Assembly: GCA_943704415.1 (NCBI GenBank) | Contig: CALSCO010001169.1 | Location: 1-46,648 of the forward strand | Direction of reading: 5' to 3' | Source: Parvularia atlantis | Taxonomy: Eukaryota; Opisthokonta; Rotosphaerida | Length of the DNA stretch: 46,648 nt | Shown: positions 1 through 12,400 of the stretch, in pieces | Numbering within the stretch: position 1 is the first letter of the stretch | How the letters are laid out: the number at the start of each line of letters is the position of its first letter | Notes under the pieces: generated by a model | Database searches by the model: none | What the model was told of the DNA's origin: nothing | The model's input: only the letters and a program-made list of their open reading frames with translations | Program-made: the position numbers and the translations under genes

Positions 1-77
1 GGGGGGGTGGCGTGCGGGGGATGGCGGGGATGCCGTGCGGCACGATCACAACAGCAGCTCAACAACAACAACGCAGG

Positions 78-2453
78 ATGCAGCGTCTCGCCGCGGCCCT
101 CGCGGCCGTCGTCCTCGCGCTGCTCGCCGCGCCGGCGCTCGCCGGCAAGTTCCCCGCGCCGCAGGTCGAGCTCGCCGACGGCGCCGTGCTCGTGGGCCAG
201 TTCCAGGGCTTCTCGCACGTAGCCGACGGCGGTGCGCGGCCTGCACCCGCTCGTGTGAGGCTGAGCGCGGACGTGCCTCGCAGGCCGCAACGCGCTCTTC
301 GGCCTCGCGTCAACGCAGCAGCGCTGGGGCGTGCTCAAGCTGAACGAGACCGGCTTCGACCTGCTCACGGAGCCGTTCGCGTCGACTGTGACGATCTCGG
401 CGATCGCCTACGACGCGGTGCGCGACGGGCTTTATTCGCCCCTTCTCGTTCTGGTGCGCAGAGGCCAACGGCGCGGCGTGTTTGGCGTGTGCGCGCAGGA
501 CACGGAGACGTACTACATCGGCGGCTCGTTCAGCCAGGTGAACGGCGCGCAGTTTGGTAACATTGCCGGCATCCGCAACAACAGGCTCTTCCCACTTGAC
601 CAGGCACGCGCGCGCGGAGGGCGGCTGCGTTGTGCAGCGGGTGCGGCTCATCGGCACCGCGTCGGCAGGGTCTCAATGGCGCCGTCGCAAGCATCGCGGT
701 CAAGGACGGCATCGTCTACGCCGGCGGCTCATTCACGGCCGCTGTGGGCCGGTCGTACACCTAGTGCGCGCTCGCGTGCTCGTCTGTCTGCGTGGGTGAG
801 TGTGACTTCTCACGCGCCCGGCCGCGCGCGATGCACATGTGCAGCCCCAGCAGCAGCCGCGGTCTGCAGCGCATCGCACGCTTCATTGACGGGCGCTGGC
901 AGCCGATGCCTGGACTGGGCCTGAACAACAACGTGCGGCAGTAAGTGGCGGCGGTCGACGCGCCACCAGCCGTGAGGTGACGACCCGCGCCGTGCATGCA
1001 GGGTGCTGTTCAACGGCGACAAGCTGTACGCGATCGGCGATTTCACGCAGACGTTCGACCTCGAGTCTGCCAGCCCCGTGAGCCCGACGCCAGGCTGCGC
1101 GCGCGTGGGCCTCTGCTCACATGGGCCTTGCGCTGCAGCGCGTGCCCGACCAGTTTGTCTCGGTCACGTACTACGGCATCACGTCGACGGGCAACCTCAC
1201 CGGCTACGGCCCCGAGAACCTGCTCAACAACTCCGACCTCGATCGTGCGTCGTCGCTCAGGCGGCAGCCTTGCTCATGCCTGGATACGCCGCTGCCGCAG
1301 CTGCCAAGTGCTGGTTCAGCCGTGACGGCGTCTACGACAGCGTGACGATCGACCTGGGCGTGCCCACGCAGGTGACATGGATCCGCATCGGCAACGCCGT
1401 CGCCGGCAACCGCACCGGATACGCCGTCAGGTGTGTGCCGCATCCGCACGGCTCGCGCGCGACACCTGCTTGGTGTTCATGCGCGGCGCACCCTCAGCAT
1501 CACTGCACCCGGATCTTTGTCACACTGGGACCCTGCCTACCGCGTCTACACGACCAGCTCGTCCATTCGTCTCTCGCGCGAGCCAAGCAACCCATGGTGC
1601 GCACTGCAAACTGCGCCCGCGCCGGGGCCCACACGCAAGCTGACTGCTCTGCGCACGCCTTCAGGACGGACTTGTTCATTCTGCCCTACGGGGACACCCT
1701 GCGAACCCTAACAATCGAGATGTCTGGCGACGGCAGGCACCTCGGCGGTGGCATCTGCGCCATCGAGGTCTACCGCTCCGGTGCGCCCAGTCGTGCGGCT
1801 CATGCGCCGATCTTACCCCTCTCGCACCGCGTGCAGTGCTCGCGGCGTACCCCACCTACAACGCGCAGCAAGTCAGCGTCGCCACGCAGACCAGTGACTG
1901 GGCCAAGGTCGGCAGCGCCGTTGATGCCGCCGGGCAGGAGTACAGGGCCACGATCGCAAGCACGAGCAGTGCGCCCAGGAAGTGCGGCCGCGGCAATGGA
2001 TGCTGACGTGCAATGCGCAGACTTCCCGCGCATCGCCCTCAAGCTCGACTCGGTCGAGACGGCGCTGTACAACGTGATTGTGGTGCGTTGCGTGCTGCTC
2101 GGCGCGCTCTGCCCGCACCGCTGCCGGTCATCTCACATGCAGCACCAGTACGGCAACGGCTGTAGCGGGGCGTGCGTCTCGGCCGCCACGGTCACCGTCA
2201 GCCTCGGTCCGGACACGGTGTCGTACGCAACCACGTTCACGCAGAGCACGTCGTACACGCTGGTGCGCAGCGCTGTTGGCTCTGGCGCCGGCCGGGCTGA
2301 CACCGATGGGGCGCAGTACGCGCGGCTGCCTGTGAAGGCAAACTCGACCATCTTTATCCGCCCCGAGGGCGCGAACGGCGACCAGTTCTTCTTCACCCGG
2401 TGCGTGCGCGCCTCGGCAATGCGTGCTCCACCGGCTGACTTTTATTCTGGCGC

Positions 2454-2505
<52 letters not shown>

Positions 2506-5500
2506 ATCGAGCTGCAGCGCGAATACAGCATCACCGGCCTGACGACGAGCATGGTCGAGTATGATCTGACGCTGGAGACCGTGTCGGCCGTGACACGTGC
2601 GTGTGCGCATGGGGCCTCGCCATGCCAGCGCGCGCTCACGCGCGGCCACGCACGATCGTCAGCCAACCAGCCGCTGGGCAGCAACATCGTGCGGGCTCTG
2701 CGCGAGTCGAGCGACTCGCTCATCCTGTTTTTCGGCACCGGTGCAAATGCACGCAGCAGCGCGCGTCCCGGCTGCTGACTCGGAGGCGGCGCAGACCTTG
2801 GGTACGGCTATGTCGCGCGCTACAACCTCAACACGAACAACGTGACAGCGCTGGCCAACGGTGGCCTTTCGAGCAGCGTCAACGCGGCTGCACTGCTGCC
2901 GGGTGGTGGTTTTGTCATCGGCGGCTCGTTTTTGCAGACGAGGGATGGCTTTGTGCGGCTCAATTACGTCGCGATCTACAAAAACGACCGCTGGACCGCG
3001 CTCGGCAAGGTGCGTTAGCGTGGTGACAGCAGCATGCGCCGCGTTTGCCTGATCACACCATGTGCACACGCAGGGCATCAGCGCGGCCGTCAGCACGCTC
3101 GCTGTCGTCGGCGATCGGATCTACTTTGGCGGCTCGTTCACGCGCACGTTCTCGATCGGCGACGCCAATTCTATCAACCCTCCCTTCGGCACGGCCGGTG
3201 CGCTACGCGGGCCTCTCTCGCAGCGCGCATGCTCACCTGGCACATTTGCGGCGTGCGCCAGCGCTCAACGTCGCCGTGTTTAACCTGACGCTGAACGACT
3301 GGGTCCCGCTCGTGCACACTGGCTTGTACGTTCTCCGCCGGGCCGATGCGATAGCTGTGGCGCTCACGCGCTCACGCGCGCCTGCGCAGCACGTCGAGCA
3401 ATTTCTTCTCGGACGGCACCAACCTGCTCGCAGCGGGCCACTCTGGCAACCAGCGCTTTGCGAGTGTGCGTTGCGCCTGTTTGCTGTGGCTGTGCACAGA
3501 GCCCCTCATTCACACGCGCCGCGCGCAGCTCTTTGCGAACGGCGTTGCGCGCTGGAGTGCCGAGCGCGCGCGCTTCGAGACGCTCAACTTTGGCTTCACG
3601 CGGTGCGTGCATGCGGTTGCACTCGTTTGGCGCGGGTGCTCTGAAGTTGCGCGCACGCAATCTTCAGTGAGGTCGGTACCGTCGGCGGCGTGGCCACGCC
3701 CATTGTGAGGGCGGTGGCCAGCTACCAGGGCAACGTCTACGTCGGTGGCCAGATGTCGGGCGCGGTGCGTTGCGCGCGCTTTCATGCGCGGTTGTCGGCC
3801 CGGCTAAATGCACCGTGGGCAGGGCATGTACGACAACTTCCTGCGCCACGTGGCCATGTACAACGAGACGTCGGCGAGCTGGCAGTCGCTCGGCGGCGGA
3901 GTCGGCATCGCTGGTGGATCCGGTGCGTACGCTGTTGCGCGTTGCACGCGGAAGGACGCTCATGCCCCCCCCCCCCCCCCCCCCCCTGGCGCACCAGGCT
4001 CGCCCGAAGTGCGCACGCTCGCCGTCTACCGCGACCAGCTGTGGGTAGGCGGCGCCTTCAACCTGGTGTACGACGACTTTGCGATCGAGGGCAAGGGCCT
4101 CGTGGCCAACGGCTTGGGCGTGTGGGACGGCAACAAGTGGGTGCCGGTGGCGCCTATCCTGCGTGCGTGCGCGCGCGTGGATGCCGCCCAGCGCGGCTGT
4201 CGGCTGACCGGCGGCTCGTGCGTCGGTTCAGGCTCAGGCACGAGTGTGGCCGCGGTCAACGTGCTGTACCACCCGGACGGCTGGGACTACGACATCATCG
4301 TCGCCGGCGGCGTCTTCTCGTTTGCGGGCGAGGTGCGGGCGTGCGGGTGCGGGCTGCACGCAGCGGGTTGATCAGTGGCCGTGCAGGTGAGCTGCAACAA
4401 CGTGTGCATCTGGGACGGCTCGATGTGGTCGGCACTCGGCCTGGGCGTGTCCGGCACGGTCAACGCGATCGCGCACGCGGGCGTACGTCGCGTAGCTGCG
4501 CAGCAAGGGCCAGCACGCTGCTCATTCGCTTTGCACAGAGCGTTCTGATCGTCGGTGGCTCGTTCAGCTACGCCGGCGGCATGCCCGTGGGTAACATCGC
4601 GTCGTACGACTTCAATACGGGCGTGTGGTGTGTGGAGGGGCTTGCTTCGGCCGGCTACGCGCTAACGACCGCGCTCCAGGCGGCCGATGGACTACCTGTA
4701 CGGCACGGTCAACAGCATCGTCGTCAACGGCGGCCTCAACTCGGTCTTTGTCGGCTACGCGCAGTCGTACACGAGCAGCTATCACAACCACCTCGCGCAC
4801 TACGACGGCCAGTACTTTAACCTGTTTGGTGCGCGCCGGCCGCAGATGCGAACGCGCGCAGAAAAGCTGACATTGCGATGGGCGGGCAGGCTACCTGCTC
4901 TCGAGCAGCACCGTGTCGAGCGTGCAGCTCGTGTCGGCCTCGAATGCGCCCGGCAACGACCTCCTGCCCGGGGGCACGGTGTTGCACGTATGCGGCACGC
5001 TCAACATCCGTGGCCAGAACGGTTTGCGATGCGGCCCGCGTTCGGCGTGCGGGCTAGATACTGACGGCCGCGCCCAGGCGCCTCCACCTGCGCCGTGTTT
5101 GACGGCCTCAATTGGTTCCCGCAGTCGCTCGGTGTCGCCGTCAGCGGCACGCCGATCATCCGTGGTGTGCTGTTCCCGCAGCCGCAGTACTATGGCCTGT
5201 CGCGCGCCGGCGTGATCGCCCTGTCGGTCATCTTTGGCTTCCTGGGCCTAGTGCTGCTGGGCCTGCTGCTCTTCTTCCTCGTGCGCCGCTGTATGGGCGC
5301 TTCGCGCGGCTCAGCAGGCGCGACCAAGTACTGTGCGTGCAGCAGCTTGGCCGACCAGTGCACGCGCGCAACTCAACCGTGCGCGCGCGGCAGCGGACGA
5401 TGCTGCCGTCGCCAAGCAGGTCTCGTCCGGTACGGGCGCGGCGATCGCCCTGGGTGCCGTCAAGACCAGTGCGTCGCGCCCAACGACGGTCATTGCTGCC

Positions 5501-5899
5501 TCGGCCGTGCCCCTGGGCGAATACCGCGCGACGTGTGTCCGGTGCGGCTCGCGGGCTGCGCATTACTCACGTGGCTCGTACCCCAGGCAAGCGTTCGAGG
5601 CGCAGGACTCGGGTGAGCTGAGCCTGGCGGCGGGCGACATTGTCACCGTGCTCAACAACGAGAACTCCGACTGGTGGTGCGTCCAGTCTTTGTCTCTCGC
5701 TAGCGCAGCCCTTGACACGTGCACGCGCGCCCCGCACCCAGGCACGGCCGCGTGGGCCAGCGCAGCGGCTGGTTCCCCAAGTCGTTTGTGGAGCCGACGC
5801 AAGAGAAGATGCGGGTGCGTCTGGCGCGATGCACCCGGACCGTTCGCTGATGGCGCGCCACAGATGTCGTCGTACGATAACCCGAATACCGAGGCGTGA
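78..5899 (+). CDS. Rax2-like kelch-repeat membrane protein with cytoplasmic SH3 domain
   Basis: Multi-exon gene, probably about 1,500 residues. The ATG at 78 opens a signal peptide (MQRLAAALAAVV...). Repeated blades of the form GGSFxxxxG follow (YYIGGSFSQVNG near 511, then near 716, 2911, 3118, 4042, 4294 and 4547), as in the fungal cortical protein Rax2 and kelch-like propellers. About 1330-1790 encodes a discoidin/galactose-binding-like segment. A single membrane span lies near 5190-5285 (IALSVIFGFLGLVLLGLLLF), followed by a basic stretch. The cytoplasmic tail ends in an SH3 domain: ELSLAAGDIVTVL, then across an intron DWWHGRVGQRSGWFPKSFVEP. The last exon encodes MSSYDNPNTEA and a TGA. Introns are short and mostly start GTGCGT. 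The layout suggests a surface or cortical marker that recruits proline-rich cytosolic partners. The Rax2 assignment rests on repeat pattern and topology; the SH3 call is strong. Confidence 0.75.
2456..2503. repeat. (CA)24 microsatellite forming a 3' splice site
   Basis: Twenty-four CA units fill the 3' half of an intron (2400-2504) of the Rax2-like gene. The last CAG of the run is the acceptor: the reading frame before (DQFFFTR) and after (IELQREYS) joins exactly there. Confidence 0.9.
3965..3986. repeat. C22 homopolymer in an intron
   Basis: Twenty-two consecutive C residues lie 11 bases before the acceptor CAG of the intron 3923-3997 in the Rax2-like gene, where a polypyrimidine tract would sit. 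The flanking exons join in frame (GSG|SPEVRTLAVY). Confidence 0.85.
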
Positions 5900-6114
5900 G
5901 AGACCGCACTCAGCAGTCTTTGCTTCTTTTTCAAGTTTTTTTTAGTTGGTTCTGCTCGTCTCGCTCGTGTGGTGTGTCTCTTGCTAGTTCCGTTTTCTGC
6001 ACGCCCGCTCGCTCGCACCTGCTCTTCTTTTGCTACGCGTTCATGACCCCTTTGGCGACACACGCAAACAGCAGCCACAAGTGACACGTCGAGCACGTCC
6101 AGCGTCCAGCGCGT
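5900..6114. other. Convergent 3' intergenic region
   Basis: 215 bp between the stop codons of the Rax2-like gene (+) and the ABCG gene (-). It contains T-rich runs near 5925-5945, which could serve 3'-end formation on the plus strand. No further gene is seen. Confidence 0.5.
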
Positions 6115-9043
6115 TCAGTTCATCTGCAACGCGCGTTTGGTCTGGAAGCGCAGGAAGAAAAGCGCGCCGACGCGCAGGGCGAGCATCGTGCCGAGCAGGA
6201 TCAGCGCTGGCGGGTAGATGTCACGGAAGATGTACGACTGCTGCTCGAGGCGCTGCGGTCGACGGCGCGGTCAGGCGCCCGCGCGACGTCGTCGTAGAGG
6301 CGCACGCACCAGCTCGCCGTTCGTGACGGGGCAGACGGGAGTGCCGTCCGGCCCGTAGACAAACTGGTTGGGCTCGCAGTAGAACGTCTTGCCGGAGAAC
6401 TCGTTGCTTGAAGGAAGCCGCGTGTCAGCCTGGCGTTCATGCGCAGCGTGCACGCGCGACACACATGCTCAGGGCCTCGAGCGCCCAGCGGAAGAACGAG
6501 ACGTACGAGATCCAGCTGCGGGGCGCACGTCAGTTTGTGCGGTGCGCCGGTTGCACGAGGCGCACCGCAACCACCAGCCGAGCGAGCTGCCGACGTTGAC
6601 AAAGAGACCGCCGAGCAGCCTGCGGGCGCGCGGGCGCGTCAGCGGCGCGCAGCAGCGAGCGGCGGGGTAGGCAGCGCACATCATCGGCAGCAGCGCGAGC
6701 GGGCCGAGACCGGTCGCGATCTCAGGGTTGGGGATGGCCGCGCCGATGAACCACCTGTCGCGGCCGAGCGCGCTCGTCACATGGCTGTGCGCACGCCGCA
6801 CCCAAGCGCACGTCGCACCCGAGCGCGCCGGCCGTGAAGCCGAGCAGCGTGAGGATGCCGTAGAAGATGAAGAACTTTTCGGCGCTCTGTGGCGACCGCG
6901 CGCGACGCTCGTGAGCGCGCCCCGTCACGCCGCGGACGGCACTGTGAGACCGCACGTTCTGGTAGCCGATGAACCAGTAGACGAGCAGCGCGTTGATCAT
7001 CGGCGCGATCAGGCCAAAGAGGAACTCGGTGTAGGTCTTGCCGAGGAAGTAGGTGCTGATGCGGTACATGGACGTGTACTGCGCAGGCGTCACAAACGGC
7101 GACGATATGCCGCGGCACACACCTGCTCGCGGATGAGGATTGGGCGCTCGAGCGGCAGCGTGAGCAGCACGGCAAACAGGCCCGAGAAGACCTGGCGGCC
7201 AGCCGGCGTCAGTCGCACCGCACGGGCAGCATGCGCGCGCGTACTCACCGAGCCTGTAATGACGAAGAACAGCGAGCCGGTGGTCGACTGGAGCGAGTTC
7301 TGGTCGGAGCCGAGCGGGATGAAGACGGCGCCGGTGAGCATGCCGATGATGATGATCTGTGCGATGCGGCCCCTGTAGCGTTCGCACGGACGACCGTCAA
7401 GACGGTGCACGACGCGGCGTACGGGCGGGGGCAGCGCACCACAGCACGGCCGGGTTGCGCATGCCGTCGATCCACGAGCGCTGCGACATGTAGTACAGCT
7501 CGACAAAGTAGTTGGGCCGCTGCAGCGGCAGCTCAATAACGTCGTTGACGATCTCGCTCTGTCGCCGCGCGGCTGAGAACGGCCTGCGGATGAGCTAGGC
7601 GGCACCACGCACGTGCGAGCCCGCGTCAATCAGGCCCTTCTCGCGGTGCTCCGCAAACGTCACGGCGATGTTGCTGATGCGGTCAAAGTCCGCCGGCTCC
7701 TCCGTGTGCAGCACCGACATGTAGAAGTCTGCGACGCGGCGTGTGAGCGTGGCCGGCTCAACCGCCCGGACGCGCCGCGCACCGGCCGGGTTCGAGTATT
7801 CTGGGACAGCGTGTCCCGCCGCGGCGAAAAAGTCCATGCTCTTTTGCGCGACGCCGGCGTACATGAGCTGCGCGCGCGGGTGCCGGTCAGTATCACGACA
7901 ACGTGTGTCAGGCTGCGCAAGCACGCGCTGACCTTGCCGCGCGCGAGTAGGTAGAGCTTGTCAAACTTCTCGAAGATCTCGCTCGATGGCTGGTGGATGG
8001 TGCAGATGATGGTGCGGCCCTGCTTGGCCAGCTCCTTGAGCGTCTCGAGCAGGATGAGCGCCGAGTAGGCGTCGAGACCGCTCGTGGGCTCGTCCAGGAA
8101 CATCTGCACGGTGCGTGAACGAGCGTGTGAGTAATCTCGCAGGAGACGACTGGCGCGCGCCCGCACCAGGCCCGGGTTGGTGATGAGCTCGTAGCCGACC
8201 GACGTGCGCTTGCGCTCGCCGCCCGAGATGCCGCGGATGAACGGGTTGCCGACGGGCGTGCTGGCGCACTTCTTGAGGCCGAGGACGTCGATGAGCGCCT
8301 CGACGCGCTCCTTGCGCTCGGCGGACGTGAGGCTGCACGCACAACCGCGGGTGAGCGGCGTCGTGACGATGCAGGCGCGGCGGGGATGCCGGGAGACGCA
8401 CTGCACGAGGCGCAGGTTGGCCGCGAACGTGAGCAGCTCGCGCGGCGTCATCGCGCCCATCAGCAGGTCGTCTGTGCGCGCGCCGCGTGTCACGGAGGCC
8501 GCTGGCCAGCCGTCGCGTGCGCGCACCCTGCATCACGTACGCCGCGAGACGGTTGTAGCCCTTGGGCAGCGGCTTGCCGTTGAGGAGGATCTCGCCGTTG
8601 ACGGGCTTGACGCGGCCTGGGCGGATCGCGGCTCTGTGTGAGGCCGGCGGCAGCGGCGGGAGAAGCGGCCGCCGCCGATGCGCACGCGCGAGGACGTTGA
8701 GCAGCGACGTCTTGCCCGATCCGGACGGGCCCATGATCGCGAGCAGCTCGCCCGGGTTGGCCGCGCCGGCGAGGCCGTCGAGGATGGTGCGGGGCGTGAG
8801 CGTGCGGCTGAAGAAGAAGCCGCTCTGCAGCTGCACGATGTGCGTCACGCCGCTCCACCGCAGCTGGATGCTCTGCACGCGCTCGGCGCTCGGACGGCGC
8901 CCGCCGGCCAGCTCCGCGAACGTGTCGGGCGCGACGTCGAGCGCGACCGGGCGCAGCTCGACCGCGTTGTGTGTCTAGCGCGGGGGCTGAGCGCGGGGTT
9001 GTGCGCGCTCTGCACGGCAGCGGCGGCACACCGTGTCGCTCAT
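6115..9043 (-). CDS. ABCG (WHITE)-type half ABC transporter
   Basis: Minus-strand multi-exon gene. Exon 1 encodes only MSDT (9043-9032). A 57-base intron (8975-9031) ending in TAG follows, and the frame then runs THNAVELRPVALDVAPDTF and on to VQSIQLRWSGV. The nucleotide-binding domain comes first, as in ABCG: Walker A GPSGSGKTSLLNVLA, signature ISGGERKRTSVGYELI, Walker B MFLDEPTSGLDAY and H-loop CTIHQPSSEIFEKFDKLY. The C-terminal half is hydrophobic with several spans, for example FSGLFAVLLTLPLERPILI and FGLIAPMINALLVYWFIGYQ. The chain ends RFQTKRALQMN and a TGA. Half transporters of this class dimerise and export lipids, sterols or xenobiotics; the substrate here cannot be read. All ATPase motifs are intact. 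The 3' end converges on the Rax2-like gene. Confidence 0.92.
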
Positions 9044-9470
9044 GCTGAACGGTGCTTGCTGCTCGGTGCTGCTCAAGAGGGCGTTGCGGGGCTGTTGCGG
9101 GGCTGACGGCTGCGGGCGAACGAGCGAGCGAAGGAAGAGAAGCAGTGTCGAGCAGCTCCACTAGAATCGTGACAATCGGCCCGATCGACGCGATCCACGT
9201 GGCGCGACCGTGGCGCGACTCGGTTCGCTCCGTTTGCGCGCTCGTGAGGCTGGCCCTGCTGCCGTGAGTGACGCGGGCTCTCGGGCTGTGAGCGCGACTG
9301 GAAGCTTGGCTGGCAAATAATGAGAGCAATTGAACTGAACGAACTCTAAATGGACGCGGCGGCACTCAGCCTGGCTCACGGCACAGGCTCACGGCACAGG
9401 CTCACGGCACAGGCTCACGGCTTAGGTTCTCTCAGGCTCATGGCACAATGCAGCACATAAATAAAAAGGA
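9044..9470. other. Intergenic region between ABCG and the hybrid kinase
   Basis: 427 bp holding the ABCG upstream region and the kinase 3' end, both genes being on the minus strand. I see no gene. It has an AT-richer patch near 9305-9355 and the 13-bp repeats listed separately. No clear TATA box was recognised. Confidence 0.6.
9373..9447. repeat. 13-bp tandem repeat, four copies plus one dispersed
   Basis: The unit GGCTCACGGCACA starts at 9373, 9386 and 9399. A variant copy starts at 9412 (ending GGCTTA), and another copy (GGCTCATGGCACA) at 9435 after a 10-base spacer. It lies just past the kinase stop codon in the direction of its transcription. Units are too short and contiguous to be a CRISPR array. 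Confidence 0.85.
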
Positions 9471-12400
9471 TCATGAGCGCGGCAACCCCACGGCGGCGAC
9501 GTCGGGCGGCGAGACGGCCGGCCACAGCGCGGCGATCAGCTTGGCGCGGTCAAACGGCTTGGCGAGGAACGACATGCCGGCGGCGAGCGCGCGTCGCTGG
9601 TGCGTCTGCGTGCGCGCGCGCGCGCGCGCGCGTGGTGTGTGTCAGTGCACGGCGAGATGGCAGCATGCTACGCGCCGCACGCACCTCGTCGTTGTGGCCC
9701 GACACACCCACGATGAACGTCGTGTGCGTCAGCGCCGCACGCCCCGTCACCTGCGCGTGCCAGTGTTCCGGGTCGTGGCAGCGCCCCGTGGCCGCGTCGT
9801 GCTCGTGCTGGCGGATGCGCTGCGTCGCCTCGACCCCGCCCATCAGCGGCATCTCAAGGTCCATCACGATCACGTCGAAACGCGTCCGTGCCGCCGCCGC
9901 CACCGCGAGCGCCCCGTTGGCCGCCTGCTCGCACACGACCTCGGCGCCGGGCATCGTCGCGAGCTGCCGCGCCACGATCAGTCGGTTGACCTCGTTGTCG
10001 TCGACGACTGCGCGCATACGATCGATCATCAGCCACGGCGCGACCCGAACGCAAACGCACCGAGCACATGCAGCTTGTGCGGCGCCGACGGGTGCGGGCT
10101 GGACGGCGTCGGCGTCGTCTGCGAGCTCTCGTCCGACGGTGGCGAGATTGGCGGCGTCATCATCTGCCCGGCTGGCCCGCCTGCGCCTGCTGCCTCGGCT
10201 GGCGGCGGCGGCGGCACGAGCTCGACGCGGTCGGCCGTGAGGGGCGAGAGCGGGCGGGCGGCTGAGGCGGGCTCGGCGTTGTCGAGCTCGTCGTCGTTGA
10301 CCAGGTCGCACGGGATGCTGAAGCGGAACTCGGTGCCCTTGCCAAGCTCGCTGCGCACGCCGATGCTGCCGCCGAGGAGCTGCACGAGCGTGCGCGAGAT
10401 GTGCAGGCCGAGGCCGAAGCCGAGGGTCGGGCCGCTGTCGAGCTCGCCGTGCACCTGCGAGAACCGCCCAAACAGCTTCTCCTGCGCGTCGGCAGACATG
10501 CCGATGCCCGTGTCGCGCACGGCGATGTTGAGCACGGGCCGCCGCGAGACGACGGGGGCGCGCAGCAGGCTCGCGAGCTCGAGCGGCGCGGGCTTGTTGC
10601 CGTCGGCGCCCGGGTCGGACGCGGCCTCGGACTGCGGCGACGGCGGCGGCACGAGCAGGTCTGCGCTGATCGCGACGCGCTTGACCTGGGCCATGCTTGT
10701 GAACTTGATCGCGTTCGAGACGAGGTTGACGAGGATCTGGGCGATGCGCTTGGGGTCGCTGCGCAGGCGCTGCTGCGGCTCGATCGTGGCCGGGTCGATC
10801 TCGACGGCGCAGTTGATGCTCTGCGACGTCCTTTTGTGAGAAGCGACAACGACGACCGCGCGCAACCGAGCGCGCACCTTCTTGGCCATCTCGGCCGAGA
10901 ACATCTGCACGACCGACTGCACCAGCGCCGTGACCGTGAACACGCCCGAGCCAATCGCAAACTTGCCGGCCTTGATGCGCGAGGCGTCGAGCACGTCGTC
11001 GGCGATGAGCAGCTGGTGCCGCACGCAGACGTCGATCGCCGCGAGGCAGTCGTCCTGCTGGTCCAGCTCAACCAGGAGCTCTGCGCGCTGCTCTTGCGGC
11101 ACGCGCGTGCGCATCAGTCGCCGCAGCCGGAACGAGCCCTGGCGCAGCAGGTCGGCCGCGTTGATCATGCCGTTGAGCGGGTTGCGGATCTCGTGGCAGA
11201 CCGTGTCGACAAAGCGTTCCTGCGCCGTCGCGGGCCGGTCAGTGTCGCCGTCGACGTGCAAAGAGCACGCGCACCTGGTTCTGCCGGCTCTCCTCGGCGT
11301 CCTGCGCCCGGCGCCGCTGGATCTGCTCGGCGCGCCGCAGCGCCTCGTACCGCTCGCGCTCGAGCCGGCGCAGGCGCAGCTGCATGTCGATGCGGGCCAC
11401 GAGCTCGCGCGCGTCGAACGGCTTGACGACGTAGTCGTCTGCGCCGGCCTTGAACCCGCCAACGCTGTCGAGCGACCCGGAGCGTGCCGAGACGAGGATG
11501 ACGGGGAGGGCGGCCGTGCGTGCGTCGCGGCGGAGCTCGCGCAGCAGGGCGAAGCCGTCCATGCGCGGCATCATCACGTCGCTCAGGACGAGGTCGGGCA
11601 CGCCGTCGTGCGCGATGTGCTCGAGCGCGTCCTGCCCGTCCACGGCCAGCTCGATGTTGTACTGTGCGTGCAGCAGGTCGTAGACGTACTGCGCATCGAG
11701 CCGCGATCAGCACGAGCGCGCACGTCGAGGCGCGCGCGCACGCACCAAGCGCATGTCGGCGTTGTCGTCGACAAAGAGCACGCGCGGCTGCGACGAGCCG
11801 TGCTTGGGCGACGTCGCCGACGAAGGCGACGGGGCGGTCGAGGGCAACGGCGTGGGCGTGCCGGGCCGGCCCAGTGACGGGACGGGTGAGGGGAAGGGCG
11901 TCTCGCTGACGGGCGTGGACCGCGCCGACGATGCGGCCGACGACGCGGCCGACGAGACGCCGCTCGGGTGCTGCGCACCGGCCGGGGCGGCGGTGGGGCT
12001 GTTGAGCCACATCTTGGCGTCCTCGACGTAGTCGTTGGTGCGGACGGACGACGTCGGGCTGGGCGGCGTCGAGGCGCGTCCCGAAGGCTGGTCTGTTGCT
12101 GCCGCGACCTCGACGACGGCGGCGGCGTCCGGCAGCAGCGACGCGCGTGGCTCGTGCACGACGTGGTCGGCGGGGAGGTGCGCGCAGCCGACGGGGATGC
12201 GCACGGTGAAGACGCTGCCGGCGCCCGGGCGGCTGTCGACGGCCATCGACCCGCCGTGCAGCTTGACGAGCTCGAGCGTGAGGGCGAGGCCAATGCCGCT
12301 GCCCTCGTGCGAGCGCCCGTGCGCGTTGGCCACGCGGTAGAAGCGCTCGAAGACGCGGTCGCGGTCCTCAGCGCGGATGCCGCAGCCCGTGTCGCGCACG

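Noticed and set aside
78-5899. Frame changes read as pseudogene lesions
   Set aside because: Each change coincides with a GTGCGY...CAG segment whose removal restores frame and family motifs. These are introns, not damage. The same applies to the other host genes here.
9373-9447. CRISPR-like array
   Set aside because: The repeats are 13 bp, directly abutting and without unique spacers, in a eukaryotic nuclear context.
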